Positions 43,551 through 51,916 of a DNA stretch of 64,000 bases are shown piece after piece. The notes beneath the pieces are model-generated. The model saw only the letters and a list, made by a program, of their open reading frames with translations. It was not told the origin of the DNA and did no database searches. The translations under genes were made by a program, and so were the position numbers. The number at the start of each line of letters is the position of its first letter. Positions within the stretch are counted from its first letter, which is position 1. Location of the stretch: contig NZ_CP120416.1 of the NCBI RefSeq assembly GCF_032773895.1, positions 3,377,001 to 3,441,000 of the forward strand, read 5' to 3'. The stretch is from Teredinibacter sp. KSP-S5-2. Lineage in GTDB: Bacteria; Pseudomonadota; Gammaproteobacteria; Pseudomonadales; Cellvibrionaceae.

Positions 43551-45032
43551 TTATTCAAACCAAGGTTCACGTGCTTTCATAATCAGTGACGCTGCACGCT
43601 CTTCGTCCATACCATCAATTTCCATTAACTCATCCACTGACTGTTCTGCCAGATCCTCCATGCAAATTACACCGCGCAAAGCCAGCTCTTTTGCAAGAAC
43701 ATCATCCATACCTTCCATAGTTACCAAGTCTTCAGCCGGTTCGGCAGATACGACTTTTTCTTCATTTGCTAATGCTTGCGTTAACAACGCATCTTTGGCT
43801 CGGTTTCTCAACTCATTAGCAATATCTTCATCGAAACCTTCAATCGACAAAAACTCTTCCATTGGCACATAGGCTACTTCTTCAAGGGTGGTAAAGCCTT
43901 CGTCAACAAGAACTTCAGCCACTTCCTCATCTACATCCAGTGCTTCAATAAAGACGTCTTTCGAGCTACCGGCTTCAGCCTCTTGCTTTTCATTCCAGTC
44001 TTCTACACTCATGACGTTAATTTCCCATGACGTCAATTCGGAAGCTAAACGAACATTCTGACCACCACGACCAATCGCCTGAGCCAGGTTTTCTTCCGCT
44101 ACAGCCACATCCATCGAGCCGGTTTCTTCATCAACAACGATAGACTCAATTTCCGCAGGAGCCATTGCATTGATCACAAACTGTGCGGGGTTGTCATCCC
44201 AAAGCACAATATCAATTCGCTCATTACCCAATTCATTGGAAACGGCCTGGACTCGCGAACCACGCATACCAACACAAGCACCCACAGGATCAATTCTGCC
44301 GTCGTTTGTACTTACCGCGATCTTAGCTCTGGAACCAGGGTCTCGCGCTGCTGCTTTTAAAGCGATAACTTCTTCTGCTATTTCAGGCACTTCGATTTTA
44401 AAAAGTTCGATAAGCATTTCGGGGCATGCACGACTCAAAAACAGCTGAGGACCACGTGCATCAGGACGAACATCAATAAGAATGGCCCGAACACGGTCAT
44501 TCATGCGGAAGACTTCACGTCCAACCAACTCTTCGCGAGGCAACAAACCTTCAGCATTGCCACCCAAGTCCACAATAATATTATCCCGTGTAACTTTTTT
44601 AACCGTACCCGAAATCAATTCCCCTACTCGCTCACGGTATTCATCAACAACCTGAGCGCGCTCCGCTTCCCGTACTTTTTGTACGATGACCTGTTTTGCC
44701 GTTTGCGCCGCAATACGGCCAAACTCGATATTCTCAACTACCTCTTCGTACACATCACCGGCTTGTAACGAAGTATCCTTTTCGTGCGCCTCTTCTATAG
44801 TAAATTGGGTACCTAGTTCTGCCAGAATGTCATCTGGCATAACTTCCCAGCGGCGCACAGTTACGTAATCACCAGTCTTTCTGTCAACCGTAACCTGAAT
44901 GTCCGCATTTTCGTCATAGCGCTTTTTTGTAGCTGAGGCTAAAGCAAGTTCGATAGCCTGAAAAATAATTTCCCGATCTACGCCTTTTTCGTTAGATACA
45001 GCATCCGCGACCAGTAAAATTTCTTTTCTCAT
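43551..45032 (-). CDS. nusA: Transcription termination/antitermination factor NusA
   Basis: RNA polymerase-binding factor that enhances pausing and hairpin termination and joins antitermination complexes. 493 aa: N-terminal RNAP-binding domain, S1 (about 135-200), two KH domains ([38 protein letters not shown]) and two C-terminal acidic helix-hairpin-helix repeats (about 360-490), as in E. coli. Second gene of the rimP operon. Its own leader contains tandem intrinsic terminators, which would fit autoregulation. Confidence 0.97.
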   Translation of the reverse strand: MRKEILLVADAVSNEKGVDREIIFQAIELALASATKKRYDENADIQVTVDRKTGDYVTVRRWEVMPDDILAELGTQFTIEEAHEKDTSLQAGDVYEEVVENIEFGRIAAQTAKQVIVQKVREAERAQVVDEYRERVGELISGTVKKVTRDNIIVDLGGNAEGLLPREELVGREVFRMNDRVRAILIDVRPDARGPQLFLSRACPEMLIELFKIEVPEIAEEVIALKAAARDPGSRAKIAVSTNDGRIDPVGACVGMRGSRVQAVSNELGNERIDIVLWDDNPAQFVINAMAPAEIESIVVDEETGSMDVAVAEENLAQAIGRGGQNVRLASELTSWEINVMSVEDWNEKQEAEAGSSKDVFIEALDVDEEVAEVLVDEGFTTLEEVAYVPMEEFLSIEGFDEDIANELRNRAKDALLTQALANEEKVVSAEPAEDLVTMEGMDDVLAKELALRGVICMEDLAEQSVDELMEIDGMDEERAASLIMKAREPWFE

Positions 45033-45077
45033 TGAGTTGCCTCTGTTCCTTAAGTGGAAGCGTAATAAGTCAAAAAA

Positions 45078-45533
45078 CTAGAATGTTGGAACAACATTCG
45101 CCTTATCGATTAGCTCGTAAGGCAAGATATATTCTTCACCATCGATTTCGATGATAACTTCATCGTTCTCTATGCCTTTCAACAGGCCAGAAAACTTGCG
45201 GCGTCCTTCAAACGCCATTCTCAAGCGCAAAGACACCTGAGAACCTATAAAACCTTGATACTGCTCGAGCCGATAAAGAGGTCTGTCCATGCCGGGTGAA
45301 GACACTTCCAAGGTGTACTCACCATTAATGGGGTCCTCCACATCCAAGACACTGCTGACCTGACGACTGATCTTCTCACAGTCCTCAAGGCACACACCGT
45401 CAGGCTTGTCGATATAAAGTAGCAACAAGGACCGCTTTCCCTGAGCTCGATATTCAAGCCCCCATAGCTCACAGTCGAAAGACTCAACTACAGGAGCCAA
45501 TAAAGCTTCTAATTTAGCCTGCTTTCCTGCCAT
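45078..45533 (-). CDS. rimP: Ribosome maturation factor RimP
   Basis: Assists 30S subunit maturation, binding near S12. 151 aa: the N-terminal alpha/beta domain with ALLAPVVESFDCELWGLEY, the motif DCEKISRQVSSVLDVEDPI, YTLEVSSPGMDRPL, and a C-terminal Sm-like barrel. First gene of rimP-nusA-infB-rbfA-truB-rpsO-pnp. The ATG at 45533 lies about 235 bases after the probable transcription start, behind two intrinsic terminators. Confidence 0.95.
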   Translation of the reverse strand: MAGKQAKLEALLAPVVESFDCELWGLEYRAQGKRSLLLLYIDKPDGVCLEDCEKISRQVSSVLDVEDPINGEYTLEVSSPGMDRPLYRLEQYQGFIGSQVSLRLRMAFEGRRKFSGLLKGIENDEVIIEIDGEEYILPYELIDKANVVPTF

Positions 45534-45563
45534 GCGGTTAAATTCTCACTGCATACAAATCAC

Positions 45564-45590
45564 AAACAAAAAATGGGCATAAAGCCCATC
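45564..45590 (-). terminator. Leader terminator 2 upstream of rimP
   Basis: On the minus strand ATGGGC (45584-45589 complement) pairs with GCCCAT across a five-base loop, followed by TTTTTT. It lies only 31 bases before the rimP start and downstream of the probable rimP promoter, so transcripts must read through it to express the operon. Confidence 0.75.
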
Positions 45591-45620
45591 TCGTTATCAG
45601 CCACTAAAAGTGTTTAGATA

Positions 45621-45646
45621 CTAAAAAGCCCCATATTAGGGGCTCA
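45621..45646 (-). terminator. Leader terminator 1 upstream of rimP
   Basis: AGCCCC (45627-45632) pairs with GGGGCT (45639-45644) across a six-base loop, followed on the minus strand by five T residues. With the second terminator about 45 bases further on it forms a tandem attenuator-like pair inside the rimP-nusA-infB leader. Confidence 0.8.
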
Positions 45647-45775
45647 ATATACAAACACCACCCTTGAAGTGGCGCCCATTCCAAACACCTTTGCCTTACC
45701 GGCAGATGCCGCAATAAAGCAACATCAACAAAACATTCCAAGAGGAGCTATTGTTCTACCTCACTTGGGGCGCGG

Positions 45776-45804
45776 ATTATAACTTATTCAATACCGATCA
45801 GCAA
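45776..45804 (-). promoter_or_regulatory. Probable promoter of the rimP-nusA-infB operon
   Basis: On the minus strand TTGCTG (45799-45804) and a perfect TATAAT (45776-45781) are separated by 17 bases and followed by a GC-rich discriminator (CCGCGC), the type associated with stringent control. It lies between the tRNA-fMet terminator and the two leader terminators. Confidence 0.7.
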
Positions 45805-45983
45805 CGCATACCAAAACTGCGTCCTAATCAACCCACTCCTCCCTCTGTAACACAAGCAACCTCACTTCATTCCAACGCAGAATAACAAATACACCAAACC
45901 CTCATCCGCCAGCAAAACACCAGAAAACCTAAAGAATAAGGAATATAGCCAAGAATGAAATGAGAGAGCGGCACCACAAGACT

Positions 45984-46043
45984 GTAAAAACAAAAACGGC
46001 CTGTAGATAAAGTCGTAAAGCACAACACTATCTACAGGCCGTC
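45984..46043 (-). terminator. Terminator after tRNA-fMet
   Basis: A 14-bp perfect stem (ACGGCCTGTAGATA at 45996-46009 with its complement at 46029-46042) and a 19-nt loop are followed on the minus strand by an interrupted T tract (TTTTTGTTTTTA). It begins nine bases after the tRNA 3' end. The long stem could also be a ribonuclease III site. Confidence 0.8.
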
Positions 46044-46051
46044 TAAGAAAT

Positions 46052-46128
<77 letters not shown>

Positions 46129-46166
46129 CCGGCAAGTTAATGGCTTGCCATCAACTGAGGGTGCGC

Positions 46167-46195
46167 ATTATAGGGAGCTGTTCGAGCCAGGTCAA
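46167..46195 (-). promoter_or_regulatory. Promoter of tRNA-fMet
   Basis: On the minus strand TTGACC (46190-46195) and a perfect TATAAT (46167-46172) are separated by 17 bases, followed by the discriminator GCGCACCC. This is a near-ideal sigma70 promoter of the stringently controlled stable-RNA type. The tRNA starts about 33 bases after the start point. Confidence 0.87.
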
Positions 46196-46668
46196 CCGCA
46201 TTTCCAACTTTTAGTTATTATTCGTTAATATTAAGCACATCCACAAAACCATAGAACGGTTAATTCCAGAAATAAAACCAATAAAACTACTCTGATATTA
46301 TTATTTAAAATGGAAAGCGTCCTCCAAAATTCACCACCTTTTCCCTCAGGTGCATTAACACTGCAAGCCCCCGAAAAATCCTCTAACCCACCAAACCATA
46401 GCCGTACATTAGAGCGACTCGCAGATTTAAATTAGTCCGAGAAAACCTTCAACACACCCCAGACATGCAAGCAATAAATGAGCACTTACAAAAAGCAATG
46501 TAGATAAGGATAAGCCAGATAAAAAACCGACTTACATACAGAAGAAGAAAGGAATAAGAAAGATCAAGCAGGGGTTAGCTACTCTTTTTTCGCTACCCCC
46601 AATAATTAACCTCACACTAAAAAGCTGCAGAAGACGCTGAACACCCACAAAACAACAACAGAAAAACG
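46196..46668. other. Intergenic region (473 bp) between tRNA-fMet and the K/E-rich gene
   Basis: A/T-rich, without a supported gene. A 33-codon open stretch at 46402-46503 (forward) has protein-like residues but no start codon ahead of most of it, so I do not call it. A hairpin at 46571-46600 is listed separately. No known RNA family is recognised. Confidence 0.5.
46571..46600 (-). terminator. Possible terminator after the K/E-rich gene
   Basis: GGGGTTAGC (46571-46579) pairs with GCTACCCCC (46592-46600) with one mismatch and a 12-nt loop. On the minus strand no clean T-run follows, only a pyrimidine-rich stretch. It lies 69 bases after the stop. Confidence 0.35.
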
Positions 46669-47034
46669 CTACTCCCAAAACCTCCACCACTTTTTCCGGT
46701 TCGCTCTCTGCTCTTGGCCTTTTTCAGAACCTTTATCCAACTCTTTTTGATCCTCCAAGCGCTTTTCTTTTTTCTCCTTATCTTTTTTATCTTTTAATTT
46801 ATCTTTTGGAGCTTTTTCTTTCTTTTTATCAGCATCACCTGGAGCCCTCTTCTCTCCCTTACCTTTTTCAACCTCGTCTTGTGCATCTTCATTCTTCTCG
46901 CCCACCTCCTTTTTATGACTTTCAACCTGCTCTTCACCAGGCTTTCCCTTTCCGACCCATTCAGGCTTTTCAGCAAAAGCCGTAACCGAAAAAACAACAA
47001 AACCTGTAAGCACCGCCAGCCTAATTATACTCAT
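46669..47034 (-). CDS. Small exported lysine/glutamate-rich protein
   Basis: 121 aa. A signal peptide (RLAVLTGFVVFSVTAFA, cleaved before EKPEWVGKGKPG) is followed by about 80 residues made almost only of K, E, D, G, Q and A, likely helical or disordered. The end is a distinct KELDKGSEKGQEQRANRKKWWRFWE. I believe short exported proteins with the same WxGKGKPG opening and KKWWRFW ending occur in other gammaproteobacteria, but I know no function. A very good AGGAGG precedes the ATG. It interrupts the secG-tRNA-Leu / tRNA-fMet order and has its own transcript. Confidence 0.75.
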   Translation of the reverse strand: MSIIRLAVLTGFVVFSVTAFAEKPEWVGKGKPGEEQVESHKKEVGEKNEDAQDEVEKGKGEKRAPGDADKKKEKAPKDKLKDKKDKEKKEKRLEDQKELDKGSEKGQEQRANRKKWWRFWE

Positions 47035-47179
47035 TGTGCTCCTCCTGAATTAAGGTTAACAACACCAACCGCAGCTATCTTCACAATAATAGCAGTCGAC
47101 ATACACCTCGTAGCCAAACTTACTCCAAGTAAATTCAAGCGGATAAATCAATCGGGTAAAAGGGAGTGAAAAAACAGAG

Positions 47180-47225
47180 GATAAAACGACAAAAGCCAGT
47201 CTAAACATACGCTTAGACTGGCTTT
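47180..47225 (-). terminator. Terminator after tRNA-Leu
   Basis: A 13-bp perfect stem (AAAGCCAGTCTAA at 47192-47204, complement at 47213-47225) with an eight-base loop is followed on the minus strand by TTTTGTCGTTTTA. It begins five bases beyond the tRNA 3' end and closes the secG-tRNA-Leu transcript. Confidence 0.85.
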
Positions 47226-47230
47226 GTATA

Positions 47231-47315
47231 TGGTGCCCAGAGCCGGACTTGAACCGGCACGGCTTACGCCACTACCCCCTCAAGATAGCGTGTCTACCAA
47301 TTCCACCACCTGGGC
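47231..47315 (-). tRNA. tRNA-Leu (anticodon GAG)
   Basis: 85 nt with encoded CCA, a class II tRNA with a long variable arm. The anticodon loop CTTGAGG gives GAG, reading CUC and CUU. The acceptor GCCCAGG pairs with TCTGGGC, with one G-T pair. It lies 15 bases after the secG stop, the same place as leuU in E. coli, and is probably processed from the secG message. Confidence 0.96.
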
Positions 47316-47330
47316 AAAGGAGTTAAAGGC

Positions 47331-47771
47331 TTATTCCTGAGGAACATCACCTTCTTCATCTGTAATGGTTTCATCCACTACATCAGAAACATCGTCCGCT
47401 ACTTCAGAAGCACTTGCTTCATCTATAACAGGCACATCAATTGACTCTTCTTCGTTCAGAACCGGCACATCCGATGACTCTTCCAATACAGGAATTTCTG
47501 TTTCTTCCATTGGAACCGGAATATCGTCATCAATACTGGTACTTTGCTTCGCTAAAACCGCCAAACTAAAGCTGGTAACAAAGAACGCCGTAGCCAACCA
47601 TGCGGTTGCTCGAGAAAAGAAATTTCCCGAACCCGATGCACCAAACAAAGTCTGAGAAGCCCCAGCACCGAAAGATGCACCCATCTCCGCACCTTTACCT
47701 TGCTGCAGCAAAATCAAGCCAATAATTGCAAATGCAATTAGTACATGAACTAAAAGAACGATGTTTTCCAT
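47331..47771 (-). CDS. secG: Protein translocase subunit SecG with acidic repeat tail
   Basis: Inner-membrane SecYEG subunit that supports SecA cycling. Two membrane helices are visible (about 2-22 and 54-75) with the conserved LLQQGKGAEMGASFGAG loop. Beyond residue 80 the protein has an unusual acidic C-terminal tail with four imperfect repeats of the type D/E-I/V-P-V about 9-11 residues apart (residues 83, 92, 101, 112). 146 aa compared with 110 in E. coli. Downstream of tpiA, upstream of tRNA-Leu. Confidence 0.94.
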   Translation of the reverse strand: MENIVLLVHVLIAFAIIGLILLQQGKGAEMGASFGAGASQTLFGASGSGNFFSRATAWLATAFFVTSFSLAVLAKQSTSIDDDIPVPMEETEIPVLEESSDVPVLNEEESIDVPVIDEASASEVADDVSDVVDETITDEEGDVPQE

Positions 47772-47800
47772 ATTTATCTCTAATTATTAGAATTGATGCC

Positions 47801-48541
47801 TTACTCGGCAGCGCGGCAAATGGCCACGAAGTCTTCCACACTCAGGGAAGCACCACCAACAAGAGCACCGTCAATATCTTTCTGGGAGAACAAGCCTTCT
47901 GCTGATTCAGGCTTAACACTACCACCATACATGATTCGAATCTGGTCGCCTTCTGGCCCCATAACTTCTCGAATATAAGAATGAACATCCTGTGCCATTT
48001 CAGGCGTTGCGGTTTTACCAGTACCTATTGCCCATACTGGTTCGTATGCAATCATACCTTTAGCAACACCAGCTAGACCACAATGGTCTACAACTTTCAT
48101 TAACTGACTGCCAATGACGTCAAAAGTTTTACCCGCTTCACGCTCTTCAAGCGTTTCACCCACGCACAAAACAGGAATCATGCCTTTGGCAGATACAGCT
48201 GCAAATTTCTTAGCAACCAATTCAGAGGATTCTTTATGGTAATCCCTACGCTCGGAGTGGCCAACCAACACATATTGGCAACCGATATCAGCCAACATAT
48301 CCGCAGCGATCTCACCAGTGTATGCACCAGCTTCATGCTGACTTACATCCTGAGCCCCGACACCAATATTGGTGTTCTCAAGCACAGACTTGGCCAAAGC
48401 AATATATGGGTATGGAGGACAAACAGCCACCTCAGCTTGATGAACTCCAGTCCACTGCTCTGCAAGCCCTTTCAACAAAGCTTCAGCAGACTCGCTATTG
48501 CTATTCATTTTCCAATTGCCCATTACTATTTTGCGGCGCAT
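47801..48541 (-). CDS. tpiA: Triosephosphate isomerase
   Basis: Interconverts dihydroxyacetone phosphate and glyceraldehyde 3-phosphate. 246 aa with the catalytic residues K11 (GNWKMN), H95 (VGHSERR) and E167 (AYEPVWAIGTGKTA). Between glmM and secG as in Pseudomonas; secG follows after 29 bases. Confidence 0.97.
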   Translation of the reverse strand: MRRKIVMGNWKMNSNSESAEALLKGLAEQWTGVHQAEVAVCPPYPYIALAKSVLENTNIGVGAQDVSQHEAGAYTGEIAADMLADIGCQYVLVGHSERRDYHKESSELVAKKFAAVSAKGMIPVLCVGETLEEREAGKTFDVIGSQLMKVVDHCGLAGVAKGMIAYEPVWAIGTGKTATPEMAQDVHSYIREVMGPEGDQIRIMYGGSVKPESAEGLFSQKDIDGALVGGASLSVEDFVAICRAAE

Positions 48542-48656
48542 GTTTTTCCCCCAAAGAGTTATTTAACCGGTTTAGTCCACGCCCGGCAAAACGGGCGCAA
48601 ATGGTAGCGAAGAACGCCCTAAGATACAACAACTTAGTTGGCGCTTTATGAACCTA

Positions 48657-50006
48657 TTAGCTGGAAGCGGCGTTTGCCACAACCTCTGCCAACTCATCTG
48701 CCAGCATTTGAATCTGCTCTTGCTGTTTACCTTCAACCATAACCCGAATCAAAGGCTCGGTACCGGAAGGTCGTAAAAGCACACGACCATTAGCACCCAG
48801 CACTTCTTCTACTTTTTCCAGATTCGATTGAACATTCAAGTCAGAGACAACACACTGCTTATCGTTGACAGGCACATTGACTATAACTTGAGGCAGCCGG
48901 GTCATGCGTTGCTTTAAGTCATGTAAACATTTGCCTTCTGTATTTATTGCACTCAAAACCCGTAAGGCAGAAACAATACCATCACCGGTGGTGGTCAGGT
49001 CACGACATACAATATGCCCAGAAGACTCACCGCCCAACAACCAGCCATTGTCGGTCATAAGCTCGTTAACATACCTGTCTCCAACCTTGGAACGTGCAAA
49101 AGGAACACCAATCTCTTCCAGCGCCAGCTGCATTCCAAGGTTGCTCATCTGTGTACCCACAACCCCGTTGCATCCTCCGAGATGATCTCGACAGTAGCTG
49201 GCAATTATCACAAGCAGCTCATCACCATCGACGACTTCACCTTTGTGATCGACAAACATCACCCGGTCGCCATCGCCATCAAACGCAATTCCCAGCTCGG
49301 CTTTTCGAGCAACAACCTCTTGCTGGAGTCGATCCATGTGAGTTGAGCCACAATTCAGATTAATGTTGACCCCATCCGGCTCGCAGGCAATGACCTCGAC
49401 TTCTGCGCCCAGCTCAGAAAACACTTTTGGTGCGATGTTGTAGGTTGCACCATTAGCGCAATCCAACACTATTTTTAAACCCCTAAGGCTAAACCCCCAA
49501 GGAAGTGACCCTTTACAAAACTCAATATAACGACCTTGCGCATCATCCATCCGCCAGGCTTTACCCAAATGCTCTTCAGTGGTCATAGGTTGATCGAGCA
49601 TCTTTTCTATTTCATCTTCAATTTCATCCGGTAGTTTTGTTCCCTCAGCGGAAAAGATCTTAAACCCGTTATCCGTATAAGGGTTGTGAGATGCACTAAT
49701 TACAATGCCGGCTTTCGCGTTTTTGAAGGTTCGAGTGAGATAGGCAATTCCAGGAGTGGGCATCGGGCCCAGTAAGCCAACATCAACCCCAGCAGAAATC
49801 AACCCGGCCTCCAGAGCGGATTCGAACATATAGCCAGATATACGAGTATCTTTACCAATCAGCACCATACCCTGATGATCACCATCATCCATTCTGGCCA
49901 AAACTTTACCAACGGCCCAGCCTAACTGCATAACAAATTTGGGCGTTATAGGCTCGTCACCCACCTGCCCACGAATACCATCTGTACCAAAATATTTCCG
50001 CGACAT
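48657..50006 (-). CDS. glmM: Phosphoglucosamine mutase
   Basis: Converts glucosamine 6-phosphate to glucosamine 1-phosphate for UDP-GlcNAc, hence peptidoglycan and LPS. 449 aa. Active serine loop [12 protein letters not shown] (phosphoserine S106), the magnesium site DGDGDR, the GEQSG-type sugar loop GGESSGH, and the phosphate-binding RPSGTEP near the C terminus. Follows folP by 24 bases. Confidence 0.97.
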   Translation of the reverse strand: MSRKYFGTDGIRGQVGDEPITPKFVMQLGWAVGKVLARMDDGDHQGMVLIGKDTRISGYMFESALEAGLISAGVDVGLLGPMPTPGIAYLTRTFKNAKAGIVISASHNPYTDNGFKIFSAEGTKLPDEIEDEIEKMLDQPMTTEEHLGKAWRMDDAQGRYIEFCKGSLPWGFSLRGLKIVLDCANGATYNIAPKVFSELGAEVEVIACEPDGVNINLNCGSTHMDRLQQEVVARKAELGIAFDGDGDRVMFVDHKGEVVDGDELLVIIASYCRDHLGGCNGVVGTQMSNLGMQLALEEIGVPFARSKVGDRYVNELMTDNGWLLGGESSGHIVCRDLTTTGDGIVSALRVLSAINTEGKCLHDLKQRMTRLPQVIVNVPVNDKQCVVSDLNVQSNLEKVEEVLGANGRVLLRPSGTEPLIRVMVEGKQQEQIQMLADELAEVVANAASS

Positions 50007-50030
50007 AAGCGCTACTCCATTTTTGGTAGT

Positions 50031-50861
50031 TTATTGAGCTAACTGAAATATTTTCACAACATCGGCGGTTTCAGCCACATCATGAACACGAATAATTGAT
50101 GCGCCGTTTCGCAAAGCAACCATTGCCAGCGCCAAGCTACCCGGCATGCGATCAGCGAGATCACGCCCCAGTAAACGACCAATCATGGATTTTCTCGACA
50201 TACCAACCAAAAGAGGAAATTCACCATTACCGCACAGCTCAAGCTTCTTCAGTAGCGCCAGATTGTGATTGTCGGTTTTACCAAAGCCAAATCCAGGGTC
50301 CAGAATTATTTGTTCACGGGCAATTCCTGCCTGCAAACAGGCATCAACTCGCTGGAGCAAATAATTATTCACCTCAGCTACTACATCACTATAGCTTGGG
50401 TTTTCCTGCATAGTTGCTGGCATCCCCTGCATATGCATCAAACACACAGGCAGACCGGAATCTTTCGCCGCCTCAACCGCACCAGCTCGTTCCAAGGCCC
50501 TCACATCATTAATAAGCCCAGCTCCCTTGCGTGCAGCCTCCAACATAAGGCTAGGAGAGCTCGTATCAACAGAAATAACCGCATCAATGTTTTGTGCAAT
50601 CGCCTCAACGATAGGCAATACCCTATCCATTTCTTCCTGCTCACTTACCGCCTTTGCGCCCGGGCGCGTAGACTCTCCACCAATATCCAGAAAGTCAGCT
50701 CCATCAAACACCATTTTTTCGGCAACCTTCAGCACACGCTCTTTTAGAACACCATGAGAGTCATGTAATTTGCCGCCATCATAAAAAGAATCTGGCGTAA
50801 CATTTAAGATCCCCATGACTCGGGGAAAAGATAAATCAAGTTTTCGTGAACCGAATTTCAT
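50031..50861 (-). CDS. folP: Dihydropteroate synthase
   Basis: Joins p-aminobenzoate and dihydropterin pyrophosphate in folate synthesis; the sulfonamide target. 276 aa with the family signatures MGILNVTPDSFYDGG and DIGGESTRPGA, and DPGFGFGKT later. In E. coli it is cotranscribed with ftsH; here a terminator and a solute-binding-like gene lie between the two. Confidence 0.97.
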   Translation of the reverse strand: MKFGSRKLDLSFPRVMGILNVTPDSFYDGGKLHDSHGVLKERVLKVAEKMVFDGADFLDIGGESTRPGAKAVSEQEEMDRVLPIVEAIAQNIDAVISVDTSSPSLMLEAARKGAGLINDVRALERAGAVEAAKDSGLPVCLMHMQGMPATMQENPSYSDVVAEVNNYLLQRVDACLQAGIAREQIILDPGFGFGKTDNHNLALLKKLELCGNGEFPLLVGMSRKSMIGRLLGRDLADRMPGSLALAMVALRNGASIIRVHDVAETADVVKIFQLAQ

Positions 50862-50937
50862 CGTAATAAAATAACTCTTTAGTGGAATTAACTAACAATA
50901 AACAAAGAATACGACACAATGCATACAGGAGAAATTT

Positions 50938-51774
50938 TTAGCGCTGAGCAAAAATATTTTTAGCCACGGGCTTTGCTCTACCCGTATCTATTTCAATCTG
51001 GGGGAGCTCATTCAACTCCAACTGGAACAGATCAAAAAACTCATCGGAACCCAATATGCGCATTTGCTCACGCCAGGACTTAGAGCTCTTTAGGCTATAG
51101 ATCAATTGATTTATAGTTTTCACCATAGGCTCAAGATCCGAAGTAACTAAAACACCTCGACTAAATGCATCAACAGTCTGATCACTTAATACAAATTTTT
51201 GTTTTTCCGAGGACACCAACATGTGCAGCCAGGCTGAACGCTCTATCACTGCATAATCTGCCTTACCCGCCTCAATTAATTGCAGGCAACGCATACGACT
51301 CTCCGCCTTAACTTCCTTAACAAGCCCCGCAAGAAGAGCTGGCTCGGAGAAATGATAGTAATGGTCCTTTACGCTACATTGCGTTTTACCTTTCAAGCTA
51401 TCCTGCCCAGCGTATTGCACAGGCTTATCTTGCAATGAGATCAAGTGATCGGAATCCCATAATATGGGTTTGCTTGCAATTAAAGGCACATCCACTTTGT
51501 TAAACCAGAGCGGGTTCACCCACAAAATCATTAATGACTTCTTCTCCGTTAACGCGTTTACCACTTCGTGTTTGGTACTCGGTTTGAGCTGAAATTGTGT
51601 TTTAGGAAACTGCTTTTGCAGGCGCGATATAAAAAGATCGCTGAGATCGGTTTGATTACCTTGCCGAATTAAAAACGGGGCATCGTGATAGACATAGACA
51701 TCAATTTCACTGCCTGCACAAAAGCATGAGAAAGACAACCATATCAATACATTACACAGCAGTGTGGCTTTCAT
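50938..51774 (-). CDS. Solitary periplasmic solute-binding-like protein
   Basis: 278 aa with an N-terminal signal peptide (about 1-21). The remainder resembles family 3 extracellular solute-binding proteins: a beta strand with YVYHDAPFLI, SDLFISRLQKQFP, and a second lobe with MRCLQLIEAGKADYAVIERSAWL and a C-terminal helical segment. No ABC permease or ATPase gene is near, so it may be a stand-alone sensor, a distant binding protein or a periplasmic enzyme of the fold. It lies 76 bases upstream of folP on the same strand, downstream of the ftsH terminator, so it may be the first gene of the folP-glmM transcript. Confidence 0.75.
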   Translation of the reverse strand: MKATLLCNVLIWLSFSCFCAGSEIDVYVYHDAPFLIRQGNQTDLSDLFISRLQKQFPKTQFQLKPSTKHEVVNALTEKKSLMILWVNPLWFNKVDVPLIASKPILWDSDHLISLQDKPVQYAGQDSLKGKTQCSVKDHYYHFSEPALLAGLVKEVKAESRMRCLQLIEAGKADYAVIERSAWLHMLVSSEKQKFVLSDQTVDAFSRGVLVTSDLEPMVKTINQLIYSLKSSKSWREQMRILGSDEFFDLFQLELNELPQIEIDTGRAKPVAKNIFAQR

Positions 51775-51886
51775 TTAATTCACACAAACCCGGTATAAAA
51801 ATCGCCCGTTTTTTGGTATCTATCTGGGATTAAATAGAACAAACAACCAGCCTACTTCATGCAAAGGCAATTTTAAACTGACAATA

Positions 51887-51915
51887 AAAAAAGCCAGATT
51901 TCTCTGGCTTTTTTT
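51887..51915 (-). terminator. Intrinsic terminator after ftsH
   Basis: AGCCAGA (51893-51899) pairs with TCTGGCT (51903-51909) with a three-base loop, extended by A/T pairs on both sides, with a long T tract on the minus strand. It starts at the ftsH stop and separates ftsH from the solute-binding-like gene. Confidence 0.9.
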
Positions 51916-51916
51916 A

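Noticed and set aside
46402-46503. Forward open stretch of 33 codons ending MQAINEHLQKAM
   Set aside because: Protein-like residues, but only two late methionines and no Shine-Dalgarno; too short to separate from chance.
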